Assembly (NCBI GenBank): GCA_028819495.1
Contig: JAPPLI010000156.1
Location: forward strand, 1-32,390
From: Gammaproteobacteria bacterium
Lineage (GTDB): Bacteria; Pseudomonadota; Gammaproteobacteria; Eutrophobiales; Eutrophobiaceae
DNA: 32,390 nucleotides
Reading direction: 5' to 3'
The position numbers and the translations under genes are program-made. The notes beneath the pieces are model-generated. The model saw only the letters and a list, made by a program, of their open reading frames with translations, made no database searches and had not been told where the DNA came from. Below, one piece after another: positions 7,597-16,009 of the stretch (its first letter is position 1; each line of letters starts with the position of its first letter).

Positions 7597-8542
7597 CAAC
7601 GGCACAGGTGACAAATCGACAGGACAGGCGATTTGCACGGCGAAAGCCGCCCACAGGGTTAAGCCCAAGGATGGGCGCAATGACAAATCGTTTGCCGTTA
7701 TTCTCGGCGCGACCAGCCTGGTAGGCCGCTTTCTCGCGCAACGCCTGGCCGCGTGCGGCTTCGAAGGGTTATGCCTCAGCCGCCATACCGGGCCGGCCCC
7801 TTATGAAGCGCCTCCCGGCTTTTCCTGGAACACTCTGCCTGAAGGAAAAAAACTGGGCATACCCGCCTCTGCAACCTTGTTCTCCCTCACTCCGGCCACG
7901 GCGCTGCCGGCCCTGATCAATCGCATCGCCGGAGGAAACCGGTTGATCGCGCTGAGCTCTTCCAGTGTCCTCTTCAAAGCGCAAAGTTCCAGTCCCGGCG
8001 AGCGGGACCAGGCACAGGCACAGGCGCGGGCCGAGGAGAGAGTCAGGACACTCTGCCGGGACAGGGGGACCGCCTGGACGATTTTTCGCCCTACCCTGAT
8101 TTACGATCCGGGACGCGACCGCAACGTGAGCAGGATCGCAAGCTTCGTACAACGTTTCGGGTTTTTCCCGGTAGTGTGGCCGGGTACCGGACTCTGCCAG
8201 CCGATCCACGCCGACGACGTGGCGCAGGCCATGGCCGCCGCTTCAGGCGCCGCCCCGGCAAGAGACGCCACCTTCGACCTGCCCGGCGATGAAACACTGA
8301 CCTACGTCGAGATGGTCCGCAGGATTTTCGCATCCCTGGGGAAGCGTCCCGTGCTGGTTTACCTGCCGCTCAGTTTAGCCCGGGCTGCGTTTTTCTTATG
8401 GCAGAGCCTGACAGGCGAGAACTACAGCAGCGCGATCCTGGAACGGATGAACCTGGCGCTTACTCTCGATCCGGCCCCGGTACGGGAACACCTCGGCAGC
8501 ACAAGTCGGCCGTTTCGTCCCGGGTTTCCCGACCTGAAGTAG
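7580..8542 (+). CDS. NAD(P)-dependent epimerase/dehydratase (atypical SDR)
   Basis: A 320-residue Rossmann-fold protein. The dinucleotide loop ILGATSLVGR is at about 41-50, followed by LSSSSVLF, TIFRPTLIYDPGRD and QPIHADDVAQAM, which mark the NAD-dependent epimerase/dehydratase group. The usual YxxxK pair is not evident after the SSSS strand (an AEERVR stretch lies there), so catalysis may differ or be lost. About 35 residues precede the Rossmann loop and look unstructured. ATG start at 7580, overlapping the GT2 stop by 17 bases, so translation is probably coupled. Likely role: a sugar-nucleotide or lipid-linked-sugar oxidoreductase for the same glycan; substrate unknown. Convergent with rmlA across a palindrome. 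Confidence 0.8.
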   Translation: MMPGTDNGTGDKSTGQAICTAKAAHRVKPKDGRNDKSFAVILGATSLVGRFLAQRLAACGFEGLCLSRHTGPAPYEAPPGFSWNTLPEGKKLGIPASATLFSLTPATALPALINRIAGGNRLIALSSSSVLFKAQSSSPGERDQAQAQARAEERVRTLCRDRGTAWTIFRPTLIYDPGRDRNVSRIASFVQRFGFFPVVWPGTGLCQPIHADDVAQAMAAASGAAPARDATFDLPGDETLTYVEMVRRIFASLGKRPVLVYLPLSLARAAFFLWQSLTGENYSSAILERMNLALTLDPAPVREHLGSTSRPFRPGFPDLK

Positions 8543-8548
8543 GCGAAT

Positions 8549-8573
8549 GGGGACGGATTTAAAATCCGTCCCC
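8549..8573. repeat. Palindrome, GGGGACGG family, copy c
   Basis: Perfect inverted repeat: GGGGACGGATTT (8549-8560), central A, AAATCCGTCCCC (8562-8573). It fills the 36-base gap between the convergent SDR gene and rmlA. Same family as the two palindromes beside the ligase genes, with a different central tract. May insulate the two convergent transcripts. Confidence 0.9.
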
Positions 8574-8578
8574 CCGGG

Positions 8579-9475
8579 TTACCGTCCCGGGTTTTGCGGG
8601 TCCAGCTCGTCCGCCAGTCGCAGCAGGTATTCGCCGTAGCCGTTCTTGCGCAGGCCGTGACCGATCTCGACCAGTTCTGCACGGCTGATCCAGCCGTTCA
8701 GGAAAGCGATCTCCTCGGGAACGGCGATACGCTGGTTCTGGCGTTTCTCAATAGTCTGAACAAAACCGGCTGCTTCCACGAGGCTGTCGTGCGTTCCCGT
8801 GTCGAACCAGGCATAACCGCGGCCCAGGAATTCCACGTGCAGATCTCCCCGTTCCAGGTAGTATTCGTTGACAGCGGTGATTTCGAGTTCACCCCGTGCG
8901 CTGGGCTTGATCCCTGCGGCGATGCTGACGATGTCGCTGTCGTAGAAGTACAGACCCGTGACCGCCCAATGGGAGCGGGGGTTCGCAGGCTTCTCCACAA
9001 TAGAGGTTGCACGGCCGTTTTTGTCGAATGCGATAACGCCATAGCGCTCAGGGTCGCGAACCTGGTAGGCAAAGACTGTAGCTCCTGCCGGCTGGGAAGC
9101 GGCCCGGTGCAGTTTCTCCGTCAATCCGTGCCCGTAAAAGATATTATCACCCAGCGCCAGGGCGCAGGGGTCATCCCCGATAAACTCCCTGCCGATGAGG
9201 AATGCCTGCGCGAGCCCGTCAGGGCTGGGCTGCACGGCATAGTTCAACGATACTCCCCACTGGCTGCCGTCACCCATGAGTCTCTGAAAATCGGGACCTT
9301 GCCGGGGTGTCGTAATTACCAGGATGTCCCGGATCCCCGCCAGCATCAGGACACTGAGCGGATAATAGATCATCGGCTTGTCATAGACAGGCAGCAGTTG
9401 TTTGCTTATCGCGCTGGTCACGGGATAAAGCCTTGTGCCTTCACCGCCGGCAAGGATGATACCTTTATATTTCAC
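8579..9475 (-). CDS. rmlA: Glucose-1-phosphate thymidylyltransferase
   Basis: First enzyme of dTDP-L-rhamnose synthesis: dTTP plus glucose-1-phosphate to dTDP-glucose. 298 residues, normal length. The nucleotide loop [14 protein letters not shown] is near residues 7-20, followed by [36 protein letters not shown] and [12 protein letters not shown] are also present. The frame is open 61 codons further upstream, but the protein starts at GTG 9475, which overlaps the rmlD stop as GTGA; a GGGGGGA ribosome binding site precedes it. Last gene of the long minus-strand operon; a palindrome follows directly. Confidence 0.95.
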   Translation of the reverse strand: MKYKGIILAGGEGTRLYPVTSAISKQLLPVYDKPMIYYPLSVLMLAGIRDILVITTPRQGPDFQRLMGDGSQWGVSLNYAVQPSPDGLAQAFLIGREFIGDDPCALALGDNIFYGHGLTEKLHRAASQPAGATVFAYQVRDPERYGVIAFDKNGRATSIVEKPANPRSHWAVTGLYFYDSDIVSIAAGIKPSARGELEITAVNEYYLERGDLHVEFLGRGYAWFDTGTHDSLVEAAGFVQTIEKRQNQRIAVPEEIAFLNGWISRAELVEIGHGLRKNGYGEYLLRLADELDPQNPGR

Positions 9476-10377
9476 GGGCAGGTCCCCCCGCCAAGTTCCG
9501 TAATCAGTCTGTGTGCATGAAATTGCCAGGCGGGTGGGCAAATGCCGAATGTCCGTGTCAATTTCTGCGTATCGAGACGTGAATTCAGCGGCCGCTTTGC
9601 CGCCGTTTTGTACTGTGCCGTCGTGACAGGATAAACATGATTTGATTGCAGGCGCCATTCATTATTGAGACTGCGCAATTCGTCGAGCAAATACCTGGCA
9701 AAGCCATGCCAGCTTGTCGCTCCGTCAGCAGTCAAGTGAAATGTGCCTGCCGCCTGCTCTCCGAATTCATCATCGCGCAACACGTAATGGAGACAGGTTG
9801 CGCTAACATCCGCGATGAACTGCGCGCTGGTCGGCGCGCCTGTCTGGTCGGCCACTACGTCGAGCCTGTCCTTCTCCCCGGCAAGCCGCAGGATGGTCTT
9901 GACGAAGTTGGAGCCGCGAGCCGAGTACACCCAACTGGTGCGGAAAACAAGATGCCTGCACCCGCTGTCACGCAAGGCTTCCTCTCCCTGAAGCTTGGTC
10001 CTGCCGTATGTGTTGAGTGGATTAGGCTGGTCGGTTTCGGAGTACAACCCCGGCTTTTCGCCATCGAAGACATAATCGGTGGAATAATGAAGCAACCAGG
10101 TATCGAGGCGTCTCGCTTCATTCGCCAATAGCTCAACGGCTTTTGCGTTGACGCGTTCCGCCTTGTCCGGTTCGGATTCGGCCTTGTCAACGGCAGTATA
10201 GGCAGCGGCGTTGACGATGACATCCGGACGGCCGTCCCGGATCGCCGCCCTCACGGCGCGCGGCTGCTCCAGGTCCGCGCTATGCCGGTCGCAAGCCTGC
10301 ACGGAACCCAGGTAGGCCAGCGACCGCTGCAATTCCCAACCCACCTGCCCGTTGGCGCCGAACAACAGTATCTTCAC
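9472..10377 (-). CDS. rmlD: dTDP-4-dehydrorhamnose reductase
   Basis: Last step of dTDP-L-rhamnose synthesis: NAD(P)H reduction of dTDP-4-keto-rhamnose. 301 residues. Rossmann loop GANGQVG at 7-13, [12 protein letters not shown] (56-67), STDYVFDG (99-106) and the catalytic YGRTK with Tyr124 and Lys128. The start is GTG 10377, overlapping the rmlB stop by 4 bases (GTGA); the upstream in-frame extension is only rmlB read in another frame. The C-terminal proline/cysteine tail (GGGTCP) is slightly longer than usual. Confidence 0.95.
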   Translation of the reverse strand: MKILLFGANGQVGWELQRSLAYLGSVQACDRHSADLEQPRAVRAAIRDGRPDVIVNAAAYTAVDKAESEPDKAERVNAKAVELLANEARRLDTWLLHYSTDYVFDGEKPGLYSETDQPNPLNTYGRTKLQGEEALRDSGCRHLVFRTSWVYSARGSNFVKTILRLAGEKDRLDVVADQTGAPTSAQFIADVSATCLHYVLRDDEFGEQAAGTFHLTADGATSWHGFARYLLDELRSLNNEWRLQSNHVYPVTTAQYKTAAKRPLNSRLDTQKLTRTFGICPPAWQFHAHRLITELGGGTCP

Positions 10378-11432
10378 CGGTATTGTTTCCTGATCCAGTC
10401 CCGGTAGCCGCCGCCGACCGTCGCGGCTACCCAGTCCTGATTTTCCAGGTACCATAATACGGTCTTGCGGATGCCCGACTCAACCGTTTCCGACGCCTTC
10501 CAACCAAGCTCGCGCCGGATCTTCGAGGAGTCCATGGCATAACGCCGGTCATGTCCGGGCCTGTCCTTTACAAAACTTACCAGGGACTTATAGGATTCGC
10601 CGCCGTTTCCGGGCCGTATCTCGTCCAGAATTTCGCATAGCATAGTCGCAATCTCAAGATTGGTCTTTTCGTTATTGCCTCCGATATTGTAAACCTCTCC
10701 GACTTCGCCCGTTTCAAGAACCTGCCTGAGCGCGGCACAGTGGTCGCGCACGTAGAGCCAGTCGCGCACCTGCCTGCCGTCCCCGTAGAGCGGCAGCGGT
10801 TTTTGCGCAAGCGCATTGTGGATGAATAACGGAACCAGCTTCTCGGGAAACTGGAACGGGCCGTAGTTGTTGGAACAGTTCGAGGTAAGCGCGGGCAGTC
10901 CATAAGTATGGTGGAATGCGCGCACCAGGTGATCGGAGGCAGCCTTGCTGGCGCTGTAGGGGTTGTTGGGTTTGTAGCTGTTGTCTTCCGTAAAAGCCGG
11001 CGCGCCAGGTTCCAGCGCGCCATAAACCTCGTCGGTGGAGACGTGCAGGAAACGAAACCCGGCCTGTTCCGCCTCCGGCAGTTCGCTCCAGTAACGCAGT
11101 ACGTTGTCCAACAGCCTGTATACGCCGACGACGTTAGTCCCGATAAAATCGTCCGCACAGTGGATGGAGCGGTCGACATGTGATTCGGCGGCAAAGTTGA
11201 TGACCGCGCGGGGTTTATGTTCGACCAGCAGGTCCGGGACTAAAACAGAATCGCCGATATCTCCCCGGATGAAGGTATAACTCTCATGGCCTTCGACGGA
11301 AGCCAGGTTGCGCAGGTTGCCGGCATAGGTGAGCTTATCCAGGTTGACCACGCCCTCGTCCCGGGTCTGCAGCCAGTCAATAATAAAATTGGCGCCGATA
11401 AAACCGGCGCCTCCGGTAACGAGAATAGTCAT
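10374..11432 (-). CDS. rmlB: dTDP-glucose 4,6-dehydratase
   Basis: Second step of dTDP-L-rhamnose synthesis. 352 residues, normal length. TGGAGFIGANF (6-16), LDKLTYAGN (31-39), NFAAESHVDRSI (79-90), the STDEVYG active-site strand (132-138) and YSASK with Tyr159 and Lys163 are all intact. The C-terminal GHDRRYAMD motif, typical of RmlB, is present. ATG start at 11432; a 56-base gap separates it from the rmlC stop. The gene order C-B-D-A differs from the common B-D-A-C order but all four are on one transcript. Confidence 0.96.
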   Translation of the reverse strand: MTILVTGGAGFIGANFIIDWLQTRDEGVVNLDKLTYAGNLRNLASVEGHESYTFIRGDIGDSVLVPDLLVEHKPRAVINFAAESHVDRSIHCADDFIGTNVVGVYRLLDNVLRYWSELPEAEQAGFRFLHVSTDEVYGALEPGAPAFTEDNSYKPNNPYSASKAASDHLVRAFHHTYGLPALTSNCSNNYGPFQFPEKLVPLFIHNALAQKPLPLYGDGRQVRDWLYVRDHCAALRQVLETGEVGEVYNIGGNNEKTNLEIATMLCEILDEIRPGNGGESYKSLVSFVKDRPGHDRRYAMDSSKIRRELGWKASETVESGIRKTVLWYLENQDWVAATVGGGYRDWIRKQYR

Positions 11433-11488
11433 GGAACCTGTATCTTATACCGTAAGCCGATCAGTGCGAAAGCGGAAGAGCATACCGG

Positions 11489-12043
11489 CTAAGCAAACGG
11501 GGTTGTGAGATCCGCGAGCCGCGGCAGTATGCGGTCCTTTTCCGAAAGGATCGCCTCGTCCTCTGCAAGCGGCCAGGCAATGCCAAGCGCCGGGTCGTTC
11601 CAGAGCAGCCCCTTATCATGGTCCGGGGCGTAATAGTTGCTGACCTTGTAGATGACCTCGGTGTCCGGTTCAAGCGTCATGAAACCGTGGGCGAAGCCGA
11701 TCGGCACCAGTAACTGGTTCCAGGCCTGCGCCGACAAAACGGCGCTGATATGCCGGCCGTACGTGGGCGAGCCGCGACGCAGGTCGACGGCAACATCGTA
11801 CACCGACCCGCGCGCCACGCGCACCAGCTTGTCCTGGGCGAAGGGCGGCGTCTGGAAATGCAGCCCGCGCACCGTTCCCTTATCGGCCGAGAGCGAATGG
11901 TTGTCCTGCACGAAGTCGATGTCGATCCCCAGCGCGGCAAGGGATTTCCTGTTATACGTCTCCGAAAAAAAGCCGCGCGCATCGCCGTATTTTTCGGGGA
12001 CCAGCAACCTGACAGCCGGGATGTTCAAGCGTTCAACCTGCAC
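11489..12043 (-). CDS. rmlC: dTDP-4-dehydrorhamnose 3,5-epimerase
   Basis: Third step of dTDP-L-rhamnose synthesis. A 184-residue cupin with DARGFFSETYN (21-31), FVQDNHS, GTVRGLHFQ containing the catalytic His62, KLVRVARGSVYDVAVDLR and IPIGFAHG-like VPIGFAHGFMTLE. The start is GTG 12043, preceded by AGGAGAAGG at a usable distance. It begins 15 bases after the stop of the sulfatase-fold gene, so it belongs to the same operon. Confidence 0.95.
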   Translation of the reverse strand: MQVERLNIPAVRLLVPEKYGDARGFFSETYNRKSLAALGIDIDFVQDNHSLSADKGTVRGLHFQTPPFAQDKLVRVARGSVYDVAVDLRRGSPTYGRHISAVLSAQAWNQLLVPIGFAHGFMTLEPDTEVIYKVSNYYAPDHDKGLLWNDPALGIAWPLAEDEAILSEKDRILPRLADLTTPFA

Positions 12044-12058
12044 TGCCTGCCTTCTCCT

Positions 12059-13594
12059 CTACTTCAACTCCTGCTTCCGCCCGGTGAGCGATTCACCGAA
12101 GCGTATAAATTCTTCCCTGTCCGCAAAATGTTCGGTGAGTTTTCGGCTGTCGCCGTTACATGCCAGGGAAGCAGCCAGCATCCGGCCCGGCGTCATGTAC
12201 CGCTGTTGTTCCAGCCAGTTCTTCGACCAGGGGCATAAATTGGTCGCGTTCAGCAGCGCCAACGCAACGGCATGTCGGTCCAATACCCTGAAGCGCCTGT
12301 CTTCAGTTTCGGTCATACTCAGGAATGGACCGTGGTCGCCGGTAACTATAAAAATGGAACCGGGAAATTGTTGTCTCAGTCGATTGATATCCTCAACCCA
12401 TGTTTTGACGCGCGCAGTCCGGGTAATGAACTGTTTTTTGTATTCCGCAAACATTTCCGGGTCGCCGGTTTGATAGTCGTTACGCGTATGGCCCGGGTAA
12501 TAGATATGAAAAACCGAAAAGACGGGTCCCGGCTGAGATCTCTCTGCCTGGTCGATCGAGTCGATGATCTCCTCGAACCATGTCTGTTTTCTTGCTCTTT
12601 TAAAGCGCTTCCTGAAGCGGTCCCGGTACATTGCCTGCGATGGTTTGGAGCAAAACCCCAGCAGCGTTGCCTGTTCGGCGCACACCAGCGAGGCACTAAG
12701 GTGCGCGGGGTCAAAAATATAACTATCGACGTATTCTCCCTGGCTCGCGCCCATGTAACCGTCGCCGAACCCGGTCTGGATGTAATAACCGTTGTCGCGC
12801 AGCAGGTCGGTCAGAAAACTCCTGCTGTGGCCGGAAAAAGCAGTGTAATGCCCGCGCCCCTTCTCCAATTCAAACAGGGACGCAAAAAAATTGCGGGTGG
12901 GAACATACTCGACAAACCCTTCAGTGTCCGCGTACATTGCGTCATCCAGCGCGGACAGGTAATCCGCGGCAGGATTCGTGACGCCGAGGAAGGCGTTCGA
13001 AAAAGTCGAATGCGTCAGCGCGTCAAATACTATCACGTGGATGCTTGTTTTCCGGTCCAGTGTGTGTGTCTGATGCGGAGGGTTGATGTTCTTGAAGCGT
13101 CCGTATTCAGTCAGAATTTCGGAATGCCCCATGAATGACACAAGGCAAAGACAAACCATGACAAGCGCCGTCTTGCCGGCGTGCAAAACACCGAAACGGT
13201 AATACACGAACAGCAGGGGAACAATCCAGGCGGCGTTCCACCAGGGGTTGCCGGGAAGAACCGCCAGGGTTTGCAGCCACAGCCCGAAGCAGAACGGCAA
13301 ACTGAAGATTAACAGGACAACGGGATCAAAGCGCGCCGCGGCGAAACGGGAGCTTGTTGCCAGAAACAGGCAGAGCAGCAGGACCAATCCGGCCAGCCAG
13401 GTCCCGTAAAACACAGTCTGGTACCCGAAAAAAACAGGGCTGGATTTCCAGAACCCGAATGAAAGGACATTGCCGGCAAAATAAAACTGTAACAGAAGAA
13501 ACAGCCCCAGCGCTCTCCTGCGCGCCCCGACGGTCGGCAATCGTTGCGCGCCGGCCTGGTTTTCCCTCATGGAAGCTTTACCTGGCATACTCAT
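12059..13594 (-). CDS. Membrane-anchored sulfatase/alkaline-phosphatase-fold enzyme
   Basis: A 511-residue inner-membrane protein. About five hydrophobic segments lie within residues 28-158, followed by an extracytoplasmic domain of the alkaline phosphatase superfamily (sulfatase-like): a metal-binding first strand IHVIVFDALTHST (185-197) with Asp191 and a Thr nucleophile candidate (194 or 197), and IFIVTGDHGPF (414-424) with the second metal ligands. The layout recalls LtaS/EptA/OpgB-type phospho-headgroup transferases, but I see no marker for a specific substrate; the sulfatase formylglycine motif (CxPxR) is absent, so sulfate-ester hydrolysis is unlikely. ATG start at 13594, overlapping the NoeA-like gene by 17 bases; further in-frame ATGs at 13588 and 13570. 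It may modify the glycan or its lipid on the periplasmic side. Confidence 0.85.
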   Translation of the reverse strand: MSMPGKASMRENQAGAQRLPTVGARRRALGLFLLLQFYFAGNVLSFGFWKSSPVFFGYQTVFYGTWLAGLVLLLCLFLATSSRFAAARFDPVVLLIFSLPFCFGLWLQTLAVLPGNPWWNAAWIVPLLFVYYRFGVLHAGKTALVMVCLCLVSFMGHSEILTEYGRFKNINPPHQTHTLDRKTSIHVIVFDALTHSTFSNAFLGVTNPAADYLSALDDAMYADTEGFVEYVPTRNFFASLFELEKGRGHYTAFSGHSRSFLTDLLRDNGYYIQTGFGDGYMGASQGEYVDSYIFDPAHLSASLVCAEQATLLGFCSKPSQAMYRDRFRKRFKRARKQTWFEEIIDSIDQAERSQPGPVFSVFHIYYPGHTRNDYQTGDPEMFAEYKKQFITRTARVKTWVEDINRLRQQFPGSIFIVTGDHGPFLSMTETEDRRFRVLDRHAVALALLNATNLCPWSKNWLEQQRYMTPGRMLAASLACNGDSRKLTEHFADREEFIRFGESLTGRKQELK

Positions 13595-14972
13595 AAATGG
13601 TCCTGTCCGTCGACTGAATTGTATGCAATACGACGTTTGTGCATATTTCGTTTAAAATCCGTTCAAAATTTTCCAGGTTGTAATTGTGAAAAATATCTTC
13701 GCGATGACTTAGCAGGCCTTGCACCATGGGATCTGTCTTCGGGATGAACTCGATCAAGCCTCTTTGCGCAAGTCCACAGACCCAGCCTGTGAACTCCTCC
13801 ATGGGAATGTTTCTGCCTATGACCAGGTGATGTATCAGGGCAAAGCAAAATACGCCGTCCAGGCGACCGAGCCGCTTTTCCAACGCTGATCTTTCTTCGT
13901 GCCGCCAGCCCATATCCGGTGTTGGATTGGCAATATCGTAATACAGGAACCAGGCCGGCCAGGCGTGACGCCGGGCTTCCCTGGCAGCAAGGTCGATAGC
14001 GCCGCAATCGAAATCGACACCGATTACCTGTTCTGCCCCGGCACTGACAGCAGCATTGCAGTATTCTCCCGTGTTGCAACCCAGGTCCAACAGCCTCAGC
14101 AGCTTGTTGTCCCTCACAAAATCATGGGCGATGCGGGTTTTATCCTTTCTGGCTTCATCCTCATAGGCATTATGCTCCGCATATTTCTGCCAGTAGGATG
14201 TTCGCTTGCGCTCCAGTCTCGTGATAAATTCTCTCAAGCCGTTGGCGAGCGCAACCAGGTTCCTGCGCGGGATTTTCCGCGTTTCTTTTCGATTCGGCCC
14301 ACCAGATGCAGATTCCAATTTTCGCATCGCCCACGCTTGCAGGTGAATATGCAGCAGGACCTGCGGGCGGAAACAACTGCTGACGGGAAGCGCGGTGGAG
14401 ACGTCCATCAAATCGAGACCTTCGATGCGTCCCCTGAACCATTGATTGAAATCGACACCGGAAAACGCCGCCAGACATAATGGGGCAAGAAAATGCTCGC
14501 AGAATTGCTTGTAGCCGAGAAAAGGATCGCCTTCCCGGTATTCACAGAACGAGAGGACATCCATGAATATCGGCCTGGAATGAATGAACTGCACGTTGTA
14601 CGCCGATGCATCCTTCAACGTGAAGCCATTTTCCAGACCGTCAACCAGCAGCTTCAACGTCAGACACGCCGCGTCCTTCAACGCCTCGAAAGACCACTCG
14701 TAAGGGTAGGAAATGAAGGGGAGAGGTTCATGTTCGACCCACATTCCATAGGAACCGACGATTTCCGCGGCAATGCCTGCGTCGAGCGCCTCACCGGGAG
14801 AAACTTCCTTTGTATCCACTATCAGCGTTCCGACGCGCTCCCTGAAGAAATCCGATTGAATAAAGCCCCTTAACCCTTCCGCCGTGTCACTGGAAACACC
14901 CCGGAAAATGCGTTGAGAAGCAATGAAAACATGGCCGGCAGGGTCCCTGAAGGAACCGGGGGCTCTACTCAT
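13578..14972 (-). CDS. NoeA-like SAM-dependent methyltransferase
   Basis: A two-part protein of about 464 residues. The N-terminal half carries features I associate with the NoeA (nodulation) family: FRDPAGHVF near residue 9, EHEPLPFISYPYEWSF (81-96), a LKDASAYNVQF stretch (120-130) and PIFMDVLSF. The C-terminal half is a class I methyltransferase with LLDLGCNTGEY (295-305) and an acidic GVDFD strand (319-323). NoeA-type enzymes are thought to methylate sugars of lipo-oligosaccharides; here a glycan methylation is inferred. The start is ATG 14972 (a GTG lies one codon before), overlapping the end of the YLDPG gene by 8 bases. It overlaps the sulfatase-fold gene downstream by 17 bases, so the three are tightly coupled. 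Confidence 0.87.
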   Translation of the reverse strand: MSRAPGSFRDPAGHVFIASQRIFRGVSSDTAEGLRGFIQSDFFRERVGTLIVDTKEVSPGEALDAGIAAEIVGSYGMWVEHEPLPFISYPYEWSFEALKDAACLTLKLLVDGLENGFTLKDASAYNVQFIHSRPIFMDVLSFCEYREGDPFLGYKQFCEHFLAPLCLAAFSGVDFNQWFRGRIEGLDLMDVSTALPVSSCFRPQVLLHIHLQAWAMRKLESASGGPNRKETRKIPRRNLVALANGLREFITRLERKRTSYWQKYAEHNAYEDEARKDKTRIAHDFVRDNKLLRLLDLGCNTGEYCNAAVSAGAEQVIGVDFDCGAIDLAAREARRHAWPAWFLYYDIANPTPDMGWRHEERSALEKRLGRLDGVFCFALIHHLVIGRNIPMEEFTGWVCGLAQRGLIEFIPKTDPMVQGLLSHREDIFHNYNLENFERILNEICTNVVLHTIQSTDRTIYEYAR

Positions 14973-15204
14973 CACCAGGACTTGTCGAATGACTGTTTTC
15001 AGTCCTCTCGCTTTCTTTCTTATGCCGAAACAAGTCCAGCAGCCTCCAATACCAGTATTTAAACGTCACAACTGCACCGGCGATAGCTGCGACAATCGCC
15101 TGTAGCGCCAGGCTTATCGAACCCGGGTCGAGATAGGCATGGGCGAGGCTGCTTTTCAAGGACAAAAGCAGGATTAAAAAGACAGTGAGCATCATTGATT
15201 GCAT
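14965..15204 (-). CDS. Small exported/membrane protein, YLDPG type
   Basis: A 79-residue protein. Residues 1-23 form a signal peptide or helix (MQSMMLTVFLILLLSLKSS then AHA), after which the chain reads YLDPGSISLALQ, then a hydrophobic helix (IVAAIAGAVVTF), aromatic residues (KYWYWRLLDLF) and a charged tail. I recognise the YLDPG small-protein type as a frequent neighbour of sulfatase-fold and methyltransferase genes in polysaccharide loci, but its function is unknown. The frame is open further upstream; ATG 15204 is chosen because it begins the signal sequence (ATGs at 15195 and 15192 are alternatives). It ends inside the start of the NoeA-like gene. Possibly a partner subunit or membrane adaptor for the enzyme pair downstream. 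Confidence 0.72.
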   Translation of the reverse strand: MQSMMLTVFLILLLSLKSSLAHAYLDPGSISLALQAIVAAIAGAVVTFKYWYWRLLDLFRHKKESERTENSHSTSPGDE

Positions 15205-15331
15205 TATGTCGCACCTGGATAATGGAAAAATTGAGGGAAGTGACTTGTCACTTCGAGGCTGCCCGCAGAATAGTACCACAGATACCAGCCTCGTCACTAC
15301 GGTTTCCAGCCCGCATCCCCGTCCCGTATTC

Positions 15332-15979
15332 CTAACCCGGAAGCAACCGATAGAAGGACCGCATCCCGTATTTTGAAAGATAGAGCGGCCGGTAGGCGGT
15401 AATTTCGTTAAAACCGCAGTCGCTGAACAGCTTGAAATAAGAAGGTTCGGTATGCCAGAAAGAGGTATTATTCACGATAGAGGCCATGGGATTGTCCTGT
15501 TCCGAGAAAACTATCCCTTCATACCCGTTGGCTTGCACCAGGGTATATTGCCATTCATCAAGGGGAAAACGGACTGCCAGGCTGGGGCAGCATACCTGGG
15601 TATCAACCAGAACTTCCTTGCCCTGGCAGCGCCGCAGCAGTTCGACCTGGTCATCGATATCAAGGTGGTACAGCAAACCGAAAATCAGCACGACGTCAAA
15701 CGCCGCAAGGTTGAATTCACGCATGTCTGAGTGGAAAAAGTGAATCCCCTGTTTTTCAATATTCCCGGGCACGCGTTCAGCGCGGCCGTCCACAGCGAAT
15801 ACCTCGGCGCCAAACTCATTGGCGACACGCGCAAATCTGCATGGGCCAGCGCCCAGGTCTGCGACCCACTTGCCCGACACATCGATCTCGCTGCTCAGCA
15901 GGCTGCGAAATATTTTATGGCGCAGGTGCCCCTCGTTCTGGTATTGTCCCAAATCCAGGGTGATCGTGGTTGTTTTCAT
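15332..15979 (-). CDS. Class I SAM-dependent methyltransferase
   Basis: A methyltransferase of about 215 residues. Motif I is VADLGAGPCRFARVA, followed by an acidic strand end (EVFAVDGRAE), FFHSDMREF and the post-motif LIFGLLYHLD. The C-terminal part (NNTSFWHTEPSYFKLF) resembles methyltransferases that modify sugars or small molecules in polysaccharide loci. The frame extends to GTG 16006, but ATG 15979 has AGGA 9 bases upstream and is preferred. It follows the stop of the giant gene by about 30 bases. A 127-base gap without a recognisable gene separates it from the YLDPG gene. Confidence 0.82.
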   Translation of the reverse strand: MKTTTITLDLGQYQNEGHLRHKIFRSLLSSEIDVSGKWVADLGAGPCRFARVANEFGAEVFAVDGRAERVPGNIEKQGIHFFHSDMREFNLAAFDVVLIFGLLYHLDIDDQVELLRRCQGKEVLVDTQVCCPSLAVRFPLDEWQYTLVQANGYEGIVFSEQDNPMASIVNNTSFWHTEPSYFKLFSDCGFNEITAYRPLYLSKYGMRSFYRLLPG

Positions 15980-16009
15980 TCGATCAATTCCTGATACTCC
16001 GGTCACCAG

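Noticed and set aside
9476-9658. A 61-residue N-terminal extension of RmlA
   Set aside because: It is rmlD read in another frame; the GTGA overlap and ribosome binding site fix the start at 9475. The same reasoning excludes the extensions of rmlD and wzt.
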